Below are positions 44,219-52,356 of a DNA stretch of 64,000 bases, piece by piece. Source of the stretch: Paenibacillus piscarius (GTDB taxonomy: Bacteria > Bacillota > Bacilli > Paenibacillales > Paenibacillaceae); the NCBI RefSeq assembly GCF_022234545.1, contig NZ_JAIEUI010000013.1, positions 124,001-188,000 on the forward strand. The letters are read 5' to 3'. Position 1 is the first letter of the stretch, and each line of letters opens with the position of its first letter. Both the position numbers and the translations under genes were made by a program. Below the pieces are notes generated by a model. It saw only the letters and a list, made by a program, of their open reading frames with translations. It was not told where the DNA came from and searched no databases.

Positions 44219-45244
44219 ATGAAGAAGCTGACCATTGAGGATGTGGCCCGGAAGGCAGGGGTCTCGAAGAGCACGATCTCGCAGTTTTTGAATAAACGGT
44301 TCAAATATATGAGTGAAGCGACCCGGAACCGCATTGCCGAGGTCATCGATGAGCTGAACTATCAGCCGAACGGGCTGGCCCGCAGCCTGAAGCAGAACCG
44401 TACACATATGGTGGGTATTATTGTAGCCAATATTGATTACTCGCTGTCCATCCAGTGTATCCGGGCGATCGAGAAGGAGCTGCAGCGCCACGGCATTCAG
44501 GTCATCATCTGCAACTCAGACGAGGATGCAGATAAAGAGAATACTTATGTGGAGACCCTGGTCGCCCGTCAGGTGGATGGACTGATTATATTCCCGGCGG
44601 GCGATCAGCCCGGGCCTTACACTCGGTTAATTGAAGCGGAATACCCGCTGGTGTTCATGGACCGGCTGGTCGACGGGATCACGACCCAGAGCCTGCTGCT
44701 CGATAATGAGATGGCGGTGAAGACCGCGGTCCGCGAGCTGACCAGCCATGGACATGAAGCGATTGCCATCCTGTCGCTGCCGCTCGGCGCATACGCAATA
44801 ACTCCACGCAAGGAGCGGATGAGCGGGTACAAGAAGGCGATGGAGGAGGCAGGACTGCCGTTGCGGGATGACTATATGCGCAGCGTTCCGCGTGAAGAGA
44901 TTGCCTCGGCGCTGGATGAACTGCTGGAGCTTCCCGAGCCGCCGACAGCGCTGGTTGCCGCCAATGATCTGGTGCTGGGCGAGATTCTGAAGTATGCGAA
45001 CCGCAATGCGATTGCGATTCCCGGCCAGCTGTCGGTAATCGGTATTGACGATGCGGAATTCGCCCGTATCTACAACCCTGATATTACGACGATCCGTCAG
45101 CCCGCGTATGAGATGGGGGTGCAGGCGGCGAAGATCATGCTCTCTTTGATTAACGAAGCGGAGGGTGCGATGCCGATCACCTACAGATTCCCGCCTTCCC
45201 TGCAGCAGGGCGATTCGGTGCAGCCTCCGGCTAAGCCGGAATAG
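44219..45244 (+). CDS. LacI-family regulator, probably KdgR-like
   Basis: 341 residues. N-terminal LacI helix-turn-helix (LTIEDVARKAGVSKSTISQFLNKRFKYMSEATRNRIAEVIDELNYQPN), then a periplasmic-binding-like effector domain (GIIVANIDYSLSIQCIRAIEKELQ to the C-terminus). Variants with STISQFLNKRF resemble Bacillus KdgR. The following genes for a keto-deoxygluconate-type kinase and aldolase support a role in repressing this pathway. Two LacI-type operators lie upstream of the kinase gene at 46597 and 46645. The ribosome site (GAGCGGAGCGGGA) is weak. Confidence 0.85.
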   Translation: MKKLTIEDVARKAGVSKSTISQFLNKRFKYMSEATRNRIAEVIDELNYQPNGLARSLKQNRTHMVGIIVANIDYSLSIQCIRAIEKELQRHGIQVIICNSDEDADKENTYVETLVARQVDGLIIFPAGDQPGPYTRLIEAEYPLVFMDRLVDGITTQSLLLDNEMAVKTAVRELTSHGHEAIAILSLPLGAYAITPRKERMSGYKKAMEEAGLPLRDDYMRSVPREEIASALDELLELPEPPTALVAANDLVLGEILKYANRNAIAIPGQLSVIGIDDAEFARIYNPDITTIRQPAYEMGVQAAKIMLSLINEAEGAMPITYRFPPSLQQGDSVQPPAKPE

Positions 45245-45323
45245 CAACTGGCGGTATGACTAGTAGCTCTGCTCGCTTGCTGAGGGTTTAGTGCGATCCA
45301 ATTAGGGTGCAAGGGCGAGGCTT

Positions 45324-45506
45324 AATTGCAATCCGTACAATTAAATCGCCGGATGTGCCGCCGAATCTCAGTTTTGTTGTAGTTCATGCAATTAAAATGC
45401 CACTGAACCTGGATTTTCGCCCATCCGGGCAAATGTAGTTGTACAGACTACAGTTAGAAGAGGAAAGCCTTTCATTTTCCTGTTTTTAGCTGCACAAAAT
45501 ACACTT
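45324..45506. repeat. Four-motif palindromic repeat, family 1 copy 3
   Basis: Most diverged copy: forward motifs at 45324-45345 (AATTGCAATCCGTACAATTA) and 45376-45396 (GTTGTAGTTCATGCAATTAA), reverse motifs at 45437-45455 and 45482-45506. It fills the gap between the LacI-type gene and the kinase terminator. Confidence 0.65.
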
Positions 45507-45524
45507 ATCTCTAAAATGATTTAC

Positions 45525-45567
45525 AAAAAAGGTGTCCCAAGCCAGCCGGCTTTCGGGACACCTTTTT
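45525..45567. terminator. Bidirectional terminator
   Basis: AAAAAAGGTGTCCC pairs with GGGACACCTTTTT around a 16-nt loop, between the convergent regulator and kinase genes. Confidence 0.85.
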
Positions 45568-45605
45568 GCAGCTTCTGTTATAGCTCGCACTTGGAGGTGG
45601 AGCGT

Positions 45606-46565
45606 TTATTTCTTAACACCCGTGCTCATAAATGCTTCCAGCTCGCTGCGGGTCGGCAGTCCGTCCATGTCGCCAGGCGACATCACCGCCAGTGCGCCGA
45701 TCGCATTGCCGCGCTTCACGGCTTCGGCTACGCTGAGCTTCTCCAGCATCGCGCTGATGACGCCCACGGCGAAGCCGTCTCCGGCGCCGACGGTATCGAC
45801 CACCTCCTCAACCTTGAAGCCGTCCACATAGCCCTCTTCGCCTGTGGAAGTCCTGTAGTATGCTCCTTCAGGCCCGAGCTTGATCACGACAAGGGAGACG
45901 CCGCGCTCCAGATAGAATCCGGCGATTTCCTCGGGCGTATCGAGTCCGGTCAGAATCTTGCCTTCGCCGAGCCCGGGCAGGAACCAGTCGCAGTGGGCCG
46001 CCAGATCATTGATCGTGCTGACCATCGTTTCGGTATCCGGCCAGAGCGTCGGGCGCAGATTCGGGTCGAGTGAGACCGTCCGGCCGCGCTGCTTCATGAA
46101 ATTCATGGCATGCAGGGAGAACTCATGGCAGGAAGCCGACAAGGCTGCCGAGATGCTGGTGACGTGCAGATGGCCGGCCGAAGCGAAGTAGTCGCCGTCG
46201 AAGTCTGCCAGACTCAGCTTGGAAGCGGCGGAATTGCGGCGGAAATATTCAACCTTGGGGTCCCCGGTCAACACCTTGGACTTGACCAGCATACCGGTAG
46301 AGAATTCTTTGGTGGTAGTGATGCTGGAGGTATCAATCTTCTCCTTGTTCAGCGCCGCTGTGATGAATTGGCCGAAGCTGTCTTCACCGAGCTTGGTCAC
46401 ATAGCCAGTAAGGTGGTTAAGGCGCGACAAGCCGGTGGCTACATTGCTCTCCGCGCCTGCCAGTGCCTTGGAGAATGAAGTGACCTCAGGCAAGGGGCCG
46501 ACTTCATTGGCATAGAACATGGCCATCGGCTCCCCGAATGTGACCGCATCCAACTGTTTATTCAT
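45606..46565 (-). CDS. kdgK: PfkB-family sugar kinase, probably 2-keto-3-deoxygluconate kinase
   Basis: 319 residues; AGGAGG before the ATG. Ribokinase/PfkB fold: N-terminal VTFGEPMAMFYANEVGPL, substrate loop GAESNVATGLSRL and the C-terminal signature DTVGAGDGFAVGVISAML with the catalytic Asp in GAGD. It phosphorylates KDG to KDPG, which the aldolase encoded at 46918 would split. Substrate is inferred from that neighbour and from family resemblance. Transcribed away from the aldolase, with two LacI-type operators upstream. Confidence 0.88.
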   Translation of the reverse strand: MNKQLDAVTFGEPMAMFYANEVGPLPEVTSFSKALAGAESNVATGLSRLNHLTGYVTKLGEDSFGQFITAALNKEKIDTSSITTTKEFSTGMLVKSKVLTGDPKVEYFRRNSAASKLSLADFDGDYFASAGHLHVTSISAALSASCHEFSLHAMNFMKQRGRTVSLDPNLRPTLWPDTETMVSTINDLAAHCDWFLPGLGEGKILTGLDTPEEIAGFYLERGVSLVVIKLGPEGAYYRTSTGEEGYVDGFKVEEVVDTVGAGDGFAVGVISAMLEKLSVAEAVKRGNAIGALAVMSPGDMDGLPTRSELEAFMSTGVKK

Positions 46566-46596
46566 GAATGGTTCCTCCTAAAAATTAAAGATAACA

Positions 46597-46659
46597 TTAA
46601 ACCGTTTTCAAGCTTGAAGATAGAATGTAAGTTGAAATTATCACATAAAACGGTTTTGT
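46597..46659 (-). promoter_or_regulatory. Pair of LacI/KdgR-type operators upstream of the sugar kinase
   Basis: TTAAACCGTTTTCAA (46597-46611) and ATAAAACGGTTTTGT (46645-46659) are palindromes around a central CG, 48 bp apart, the form recognised by LacI-family repressors. They flank the probable kinase promoter. The nearby LacI-type gene at 44219 is the likely binder. Confidence 0.65.
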
Positions 46660-46854
46660 ACAATACGTACGCGCTTATTCTGTGTACTTATTTGAGCTGC
46701 GATTATCGATGATTCGTTAATAAACTGTTGTTATATAAGCTTTTTTACAGTGAAATTGTGAGGCGATCCAGCGGCTTTCGTAAATATATATTGACTCTTT
46801 GCGGCAATGTTATTACTATTTTCTTAGAAGCATAAAGCCTGATGTTAGTAAAAT

Positions 46855-46872
46855 AGATAAAATAGTTTATCT
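46855..46872. promoter_or_regulatory. Inverted repeat upstream of the aldolase gene
   Basis: AGATAAAATAGTTTATCT, 7-bp arms (8 with flanking T/A), 46 bp before the aldolase start, in an AT-rich promoter region. Unlike the CG-centred operators of the kinase, so possibly a different regulator. Confidence 0.45.
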
Positions 46873-46917
46873 AAATAAATATTCTATTGAAATATATTTC
46901 AGAGAGGAAGTTCTTAC

Positions 46918-47559
46918 ATGAAGAAAATTAAAGTATTGCAGAACATCACAGCTGTTGGTGTAGTAGCCGTAATCCGTGCGGACAATGCCGATGACGCCTA
47001 TGCGATGTCAGTGGCTTGCATCAATGGGGGATTGAACAATATTGAAGTGACTTTTACCACTCCGGGGGCCGATGTTGCGATTAAGCGCCTTGTTGCCGAA
47101 TATGGAGGCCGCGCCGTAATTGGTGCCGGTACGGTGCTTGACCCGCTTACGGCAAGAATTGCGATTCTGGCGGGTTCGGAGTTTGTGGTTAGCCCGTCTT
47201 TTGAGGAAGAGACTGCCAAGATGTGTAATCTCTACGGCATTCCTTATATGCCGGGCTGCATGACATTAAATGAAATGAAGGAAGCACTGAAGCTGGGCGT
47301 GGATGTGCTGAAGCTGTTCCCGGGCAGCGCGTTCGGACCTGATTACGTTAAGGCTGTAAAGGGCCCGATGCCGCATGTGAACATTATGCCTACCGGCGGC
47401 GTGGATCTGAACAATATGGAGAAATGGATCAAGAACGGTTGCATCGCTGTTGGTATCGGCGGCAACCTGACCGCACCGGCAAAGGAAGGCCGCTATGATC
47501 AGATCACGGAGCTGGCGGCGCAGTATGTAGCGAAGTTCAAGGAGATTCAAGCTGGGTAG
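46918..47559 (+). CDS. kdgA: KDPG/KHG aldolase
   Basis: 213 residues; AGAGAGGAAG before the ATG. It cleaves 2-keto-3-deoxy-6-phosphogluconate to pyruvate and glyceraldehyde 3-phosphate. Seen: GVVAVIRADN, EVTFTTPGA with the catalytic Glu, GAGTVLDP, and VLKLFPGSAFGPDYV with the Schiff-base Lys, then MPTGGVDLNN for phosphate binding. With the kinase it completes the lower KDG branch used for pectin or uronate breakdown; the upstream dehydratases are not in the window. Confidence 0.93.
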   Translation: MKKIKVLQNITAVGVVAVIRADNADDAYAMSVACINGGLNNIEVTFTTPGADVAIKRLVAEYGGRAVIGAGTVLDPLTARIAILAGSEFVVSPSFEEETAKMCNLYGIPYMPGCMTLNEMKEALKLGVDVLKLFPGSAFGPDYVKAVKGPMPHVNIMPTGGVDLNNMEKWIKNGCIAVGIGGNLTAPAKEGRYDQITELAAQYVAKFKEIQAG

Positions 47560-47649
47560 CGGTGAGCGTGACTGTGTGAGCCGACAGCTAGGTCTGGGAC
47601 ACTAACCTCATGATATTGCCAACTTATAAGTACAATATATAGCGGAAAT

Positions 47650-47679
47650 GTCTTGCCTCTTTGGGGCAAGGCATTTTTT
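47650..47679 (+). terminator. Terminator of the aldolase gene
   Basis: CTTGCC pairs with GGCAAG (extended by T-G and G-C), followed by ATTTTTT. Confidence 0.72.
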
Positions 47680-47743
47680 GTGATGCGGGAAATAGTTTGG
47701 CAAAAAACGAACGTGATGGGCGGTGGCGCTGGCACGTGGGCCG

Positions 47744-48027
47744 AATGTAATCGAAAAACCGATCACATTTGCGGTGGTGGCAGGCACGTGGGCCAAATGT
47801 AATCGAAAAACCGATCACATTTGGATGGTGCAGGTGCATGGGCCGAATGTAATCGAAAAACCGATCACATTTGCGGTGGTGGCAGGCACGTGGGCCGAAT
47901 GTAATCGAAAAACCGATCACATTTGTGATGGTGTAGGTGCGTAGGCCAAATGTAATCAAAAAACCGATCACATTTGTGATGGCGCAGGTGCGTAGGCCGA
48001 ATGTAATCGAAAAACCGATCACATTTA
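47744..48027. repeat. Tandem array of six hairpin units, period 50-52 bp
   Basis: Units start at 47744, 47796, 47846, 47898, 47949 and 48000. Each begins with AATGTAATCG, AAAAAC, CGATCACATT, a near-perfect hairpin with one A-C mismatch, followed by a GC-rich spacer of about 24 bp (like TTGCGGTGGTGGCAGGCACG). A degenerate half unit precedes the first. The period is not a multiple of three, so it is not coding. No gene lies in 47,560-48,173. Confidence 0.85.
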
Positions 48028-48173
48028 CGGCGGCGCAGGCACACTGGAGTCCTCCACCCGCAGGGTGAGTTTATCGTAGCGGTTCGTGATCAGCCGGTCA
48101 GGGCATTACTTATAATAGGTAGATTACTTTAGGCGCCTGCCTGTGTTCAGACGCTTATGTGAAAGGTGATGCC

Positions 48174-48434
48174 ATGCCTGGCGAGAAGATTCACGGCGAG
48201 CTGTACCCGGTACTGCTGATGGATGAAGCTGACTATGTGAGGATCAGAACCACAGTGCCGGGTTGCAGGGTGACAGCGGGAGCTGTCTATAAGCTGTACC
48301 GTAACTATAATCATCCGCAACTTTTTGTGCAGGGGGAAGTATATGTGCTTGATGATGATTTCCGGGAGAATTATGCGGTTCTGCTGGTGTGTGGAGCTAC
48401 ATTCTACCGGCTTCAGCAGCCGTCAATTTCCTGA
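48174..48434 (+). CDS. Small protein of unknown function, 86 residues
   Basis: ATG at 48174 with AAAGGTG 5 nt upstream. Sequence starts MPGEKIHGELYPVLLMDEADYVRI, soluble, with a beta-rich pattern (VTAGAVYKLYRNY, QLFVQGEVYVLDDDF, AVLLVCGATFYRL). No signal peptide or membrane helix; no family recognised. GC and codon use match the host genes, which favours a real gene. It stands alone between the hairpin array and the SigW-like operon. Confidence 0.6.
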   Translation: MPGEKIHGELYPVLLMDEADYVRIRTTVPGCRVTAGAVYKLYRNYNHPQLFVQGEVYVLDDDFRENYAVLLVCGATFYRLQQPSIS

Positions 48435-48570
48435 ACGGAGCATGCGGGGCAGGCTGCTGTTCATGTCATTTCTGTAACCACTTTGGTTAAAAGAGTATTT
48501 GAATGATTGCAGCATCCCCTGTATGCTTATTAAGGATTGTTCAAATATTCAAAAATAACCATTATAGGCT

Positions 48571-48597
48571 TGCAACAAATCCGCAGTCTTGCACGTC
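48571..48597 (+). promoter_or_regulatory. ECF-sigma-type promoter
   Basis: TGCAAC (48571-48576), 17 bp, CGTC (48594-48597). It resembles the AAC...CGT pattern of SigW-group promoters and lies 31 bp before the sigma gene, so autoregulation is likely. Confidence 0.65.
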
Positions 48598-48627
48598 AGT
48601 AAGATTGCATAGAGAGGGGGAACCTTC

Positions 48628-49179
48628 GTGGTGGAGCAGGGACTCATCAGAGCCGCTCAAGCGGGCGATCGCGACGCTCTAATCACCCTATTGCGCGAAA
48701 TTGAAGGACATGTATATAAGACAGCCTTCTATATCCTGCATAATGAACAGGATGCTCTGGATGCCTCCCAGGAAGCGCTGATCCGGGTGTATACCAAGAT
48801 CGGCTCCTATGAGGAGAAGGCTCAGTTCAAAACATGGGTTCAACGGATAGTAACTAATATTTGTATTGACAAATTCAGGAGAACGAAGCCTACCGTTTCT
48901 ATCGATGAACACGAAATGGTGTTCCAGGATAACAAACATAATGTAGAGCGCGAAGTAATGTCCGGTTATCTGGCGGAGGATATCCGCGAGGCCATCGACC
49001 AGCTTCCAGAGCATCACAGGACCGTGGTTGTGCTCCGCTATCTACAGGACTTCTCTTACAACGAGATTGCAGACTGTCTCGATCTGCCGCTGAACACGGT
49101 GAAATCGTACCTGTTCCGGGCGAGGCAGCAGCTGCAGAACAGACTTCAGGAGTATCAGAAAGGTGGTGTGTCAGGATGA
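48628..49179 (+). CDS. ECF sigma factor, SigW-like
   Basis: 183 residues from a GTG with GAGGGGGA upstream. Region 2: HVYKTAFYILHNEQDALDASQEALIRVYTKIGSYEEKAQFKTWVQRIVTNICIDKFRR. Region 4: LPEHHRTVVVLRYLQDFSYNEIADCLDLPLNTVKSYLFRARQQL. Closest in style to Bacillus SigW, which answers cell-envelope stress. Coupled by an ATGA overlap to a zinc anti-sigma gene. Confidence 0.93.
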   Translation: MVEQGLIRAAQAGDRDALITLLREIEGHVYKTAFYILHNEQDALDASQEALIRVYTKIGSYEEKAQFKTWVQRIVTNICIDKFRRTKPTVSIDEHEMVFQDNKHNVEREVMSGYLAEDIREAIDQLPEHHRTVVVLRYLQDFSYNEIADCLDLPLNTVKSYLFRARQQLQNRLQEYQKGGVSG

Positions 49180-50438
49180 ACTGCGCGGAGGTGATGGAAT
49201 GGATGCACCGCTATTTGGATCATGATCTCAGTCAGGAAGAAATACTGGAAATGTTCCGTCATATTGATGATTGCCCTGCCTGCGCGGAAGTCTTTGACCG
49301 GTTGACGATGCTCTCCCAGCAGCTGGAGCAGCTGCCGGATGTGAAGCCGCCCTTCAGTCTGGTTGATTCTATCCTTCCCCGGCTGGAGCAGTTGGACCAG
49401 GGTGTCCCGGAAGTGCCGGTTGTACCATTAAAAGAAGATCCCAAGGTAGTTCCCTTTACCCGGTCAAATACCCGCAGCAAGAAGCCGCGAGGCTCTTCAC
49501 TGGCGACACGGACAGGCATCGGCGCGGCAGCGGCAGCGGTGATTCTGCTGTTCGCGTTATTCAACAAGCCGGAGAGTATGCCGAATGCGGATATGGATAT
49601 GGCTGTTCAGACTTCTGCAAGTGGTGCAGCCACAGAGATGGCCAACAGCAACTCAGGGAATTCGAATAGTGCAGCTCCGGGGGCAGGACAGACAGACGGC
49701 GGAGATGTCTCCTTCATGAAGCAGGCGCCGGCGGAGGATGGTGCAGGTGAGGAGCTTCAGGCTACACCGCCGGTTTCGGTCAAGAGTGCGGACCAACCGC
49801 CAACTGCGGATCAGGCGCCTGCAACGGACGCTGGTACTGTCCCGGGCAAGGCCCCTGTAGTGACGCCAGCACCGCGGCCTGACAAGCGCAGCGCTACGCC
49901 TCAGCCGGAGAGCGGCAAGAGCGGCGGCAAGGGGGACCGTAAAGTCTTGAATGACAAGAGTGCAGCGCCAAGCGCACCTGTTCAGGAGTTCTCAGCGGCG
50001 GACCAGCCTCCAGATGAGCGGATTGCGGGAGATCAGCCTGCTGGAGATAGAAAAGCCAGTGGCCTGATGGCTGCGGGCGCCGGAAATGCCTGGGCCTCTC
50101 CGGACGGACATTATTCAGCTGAGCAGTCCGGCCAGCAGCTCATTATTTACAGTTCACCCGCAGCAGGGGCGGAAGAGCGGACCATATTGACCTCCCTGCT
50201 GGTAGAGGGGAACGTCATCTCCGTGACGTGGTCGGAGGACGGACGCAAGTTCACTTATGTAACAGCGCTGCCGGATGGTACGGAAGCCACTCAGGATTAC
50301 ATGCTTCCGGCAGAGCCGGCAACACCGGCCCCTTCGGAGGTTTCTGAGCCTTCCACCTCACCGGCGGAGCCCTCTGTATCTCCCGGCTCCAGCCCGGCGG
50401 TGACCCCGGACGCGGCAACGTCCAATAAATCACCATAA
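49176..50438 (+). CDS. Zinc-type anti-sigma factor with a long outer domain (RsiW-like)
   Basis: 420 residues; ATG overlaps the sigma stop. N-terminal ZAS/zf-HC2 motif: C3 (MNCAEV), H29 and the CPAC pair at C33 and C36 within FRHIDDCPAC. One membrane helix at about 112-132. The outer part is a Pro/Ala/Ser-rich stretch to about 290, a small globular segment (ASPDGHYSAEQSGQQLIIYS to ATQDYMLPAE) and another Pro/Ser-rich tail. Bacillus RsiW is about half this long. It should hold the sigma factor at the membrane until proteolysis releases it. Confidence 0.9.
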   Translation: MNCAEVMEWMHRYLDHDLSQEEILEMFRHIDDCPACAEVFDRLTMLSQQLEQLPDVKPPFSLVDSILPRLEQLDQGVPEVPVVPLKEDPKVVPFTRSNTRSKKPRGSSLATRTGIGAAAAAVILLFALFNKPESMPNADMDMAVQTSASGAATEMANSNSGNSNSAAPGAGQTDGGDVSFMKQAPAEDGAGEELQATPPVSVKSADQPPTADQAPATDAGTVPGKAPVVTPAPRPDKRSATPQPESGKSGGKGDRKVLNDKSAAPSAPVQEFSAADQPPDERIAGDQPAGDRKASGLMAAGAGNAWASPDGHYSAEQSGQQLIIYSSPAAGAEERTILTSLLVEGNVISVTWSEDGRKFTYVTALPDGTEATQDYMLPAEPATPAPSEVSEPSTSPAEPSVSPGSSPAVTPDAATSNKSP

Positions 50439-50579
50439 GCCGGAACGTATTGAGGAGAAGCGGAATATACTAAGGTGTGAGGATAGAAGATACAGGATTT
50501 GCGAGTATCATCGGTATGACCGGCGAACGGAAAGTTTCTAGAGCTTCTCCCTCCGCCGTTTATATAGATGCGCCGCTGA

Positions 50580-50624
50580 AACGGAGCAACTTAGGCCCTG
50601 GCTGCCGAGGTTGCTCCGTTTTTG
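50580..50624 (+). terminator. Terminator of the SigW-like operon
   Basis: AACGGAGCAAC pairs with GTTGCTCCGTT (11 bp) around a 19-nt loop, followed by TTTG. Confidence 0.85.
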
Positions 50625-50725
50625 CCTGTCCGGGCGGCTATGTTCACCAGTGATTTTTTGTTAGAATGGATGAATGGATAGACTCAAGACTGATGAGGCA
50701 AGTAATTAGAAAAGGAAGTGGCGGG

Positions 50726-51745
50726 ATGGATGCCAAAACGGCGGCCAAAGCAATCAAACAGGGGAACATCGCTCCACTGTACGTGCTGTACGGCAGTGAG
50801 AAGTTCCGGATGAATGAATTCGCGGCCATGCTGGAGGAACAGCTGATCCCCGGCGAAGACCGTGATTTCGCAGTGATCCCCTTCGACCTGTCAGAGACGC
50901 CGGTTCAGGCTGTAGTTGAAGAGGCGGAGACGGTTCCGTTCATGGCCGAGCGCAAGCTGCTGGTGGTGCGGGATGCGTCCGTGTTCACAGCCGGGAAGGA
51001 CAAGGCCAAGATTGAACACAATGTGGAGATGCTGGCGGCCTATATGCAGCACCCGGCTGAGTTCAGTGTGATTGTATTCCTGGTGAACGGCGACAAACTG
51101 GATGAACGCAAAAAAATCGTCAAAAGCGTGAAAGCCGCCGGTACGGTGCTGGCCTTCAATCCGCTGGGGGCGGAGGAGCTGGTTCGCTGGGTGGAGAAGG
51201 GCTTCCGGGAGCGCGGCTGTTCGCTGGCGCCGGGAACCGCTGAGGCGCTGATCGGAAGCGCCGGCACCGGGCTTCAGGGGCTGTCAGCGGAGATCGACAA
51301 GCTGTGCCTGTTCGCCGGAGCAGGCGGGGAGGTCAATACGGCCGCCGTGGAGAGTCTGGTCCACCGCGGCACCGAGCAGAATATCTTCACACTGGTGGAG
51401 GATATCGCGAACCTGCGCCTGGACAAGGCGCTGAATACGCTCTATGAGCTGCTGAAGCAGCGTGAAGAGCCGATCAAGATCGCCGCGCTGATTGCCCGGC
51501 AGTTCAGAATCATACTGCAGGTCAAGGACCTGTCCGCGCTTAGCTATTCGCAGGGGCAGATTGCCTCCCAGCTCGGACTGCACCCATATGCGGTTAAGCT
51601 GGCCGGAGAGCAGGCCCGCAAGTTCGGCAGCCCGCAGCTGCGTCAGATCCTGAGCCGCCTCGCCGATCTGGATTATCAGATGAAGACCGGCGCGGTCGAC
51701 AAGGTGCTGGGGCTGGAGCTGTTCATGCTGCGGCTTGGGGCCTGA
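50726..51745 (+). CDS. holA: DNA polymerase III delta subunit
   Basis: 339 residues from the ATG at 50726 (AAGGAAG 8 nt upstream; an in-frame ATG 60 bp earlier lacks a site). Clamp-loader subunit that opens the beta clamp. N-terminal PLYVLYGSEKFRMNEF, domain 2 with HPAEFSVIVFLVNGDKLDERKKI and a C-terminal collar domain (NIFTLVEDIANLRLDKALNTLYELLKQREEPIKIAALIARQFRIILQVKDL). In B. subtilis it follows comEC closely; here about 20 kb lie between. Confidence 0.95.
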   Translation: MDAKTAAKAIKQGNIAPLYVLYGSEKFRMNEFAAMLEEQLIPGEDRDFAVIPFDLSETPVQAVVEEAETVPFMAERKLLVVRDASVFTAGKDKAKIEHNVEMLAAYMQHPAEFSVIVFLVNGDKLDERKKIVKSVKAAGTVLAFNPLGAEELVRWVEKGFRERGCSLAPGTAEALIGSAGTGLQGLSAEIDKLCLFAGAGGEVNTAAVESLVHRGTEQNIFTLVEDIANLRLDKALNTLYELLKQREEPIKIAALIARQFRIILQVKDLSALSYSQGQIASQLGLHPYAVKLAGEQARKFGSPQLRQILSRLADLDYQMKTGAVDKVLGLELFMLRLGA

Positions 51746-51770
51746 GCCGGAACTTCTGCAGGAGCAGCGC

Positions 51771-51816
51771 AAAGAGCCTGTCCATCCGCTTGGGTCTGCA
51801 GATGGACAGGCTCTTT
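51771..51816. terminator. Bidirectional terminator after holA
   Basis: AAAGAGCCTGTCCAT pairs perfectly (15 bp) with ATGGACAGGCTCTTT. Confidence 0.85.
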
Positions 51817-51833
51817 AAGTTGTGTGTAAACAT

Positions 51834-51870
51834 AAAAAAACCTAACCGTATGCAGCATAGCGGTCAGGTT
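51834..51870 (-). terminator. Terminator of rpsT
   Basis: On the minus strand AACCTGACCG pairs with CGGTTAGGTT (one mismatch), followed by a T-run. Confidence 0.8.
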
Positions 51871-51903
51871 CTTCATATGCTCGTTATGATTGTCGCCCTT
51901 GGC

Positions 51904-52176
51904 TTAGGCTTGAGCCTTGAGAGCGTTCAATTTCTTCGCCAAGCGGGATTTTTTGCGGGCAGCCGCATTTTTATGAACCAGGCCTTTGGTTACAGCCTTG
52001 TCCAGCTTCTTGGAAGCCGCTTGGAAAGCAGCCTGAGCAGTTTCCACTTCTGTACCTGTCACTGCTACATCAGCAGCTTTCACAGCTGTACGAAGCGCTG
52101 ACTTCTGGGAAGCGTTAAGTGCACGGCGTTTCTCGATCGTCTTGACGCGTTTTACCGCGGATTTGATATTTGGCAT
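51904..52176 (-). CDS. rpsT: 30S ribosomal protein S20
   Basis: 90 residues from the ATG at 52176 (AGGAGG 8 nt upstream). Basic, helical: MPNIKSAVKRVKTIEKRRALN, then KGLVHKNAAARKKSRLAKKLN near the end. It binds 16S rRNA in the body of the small subunit. Single gene in opposite orientation between holA and gpr, as in Bacillus. Confidence 0.98.
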   Translation of the reverse strand: MPNIKSAVKRVKTIEKRRALNASQKSALRTAVKAADVAVTGTEVETAQAAFQAASKKLDKAVTKGLVHKNAAARKKSRLAKKLNALKAQA

Positions 52177-52356
52177 TGCATTCACCTCCTGAAAGACATT
52201 CGGAAATCACAAATGATTCACAACTTAAAATAGTTTAGCATGAAGGGTGGTAAAATGCAATACTAAAAGCTTCGGAATTCCCTCCCGCCCCTCTGTATAA
52301 ACCGAAGCTTTCTCCCGCACACTATCAGCAATATGCAAAAGGAGGCTGAACTAAAC

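Noticed and set aside
47624..48022. Long minus-strand frame over the tandem array, with repeated TNVIGFSITFGPR-like segments
   Set aside because: The unit period (50-52 bp) does not keep one frame, so the repeated peptide occurs in shifting frames; no ribosome site.
47744..48027. Possible CRISPR array
   Set aside because: The regularly spaced repeat is about 28 bp, but the spacers between are themselves near-identical copies of one sequence, and no cas gene is present.
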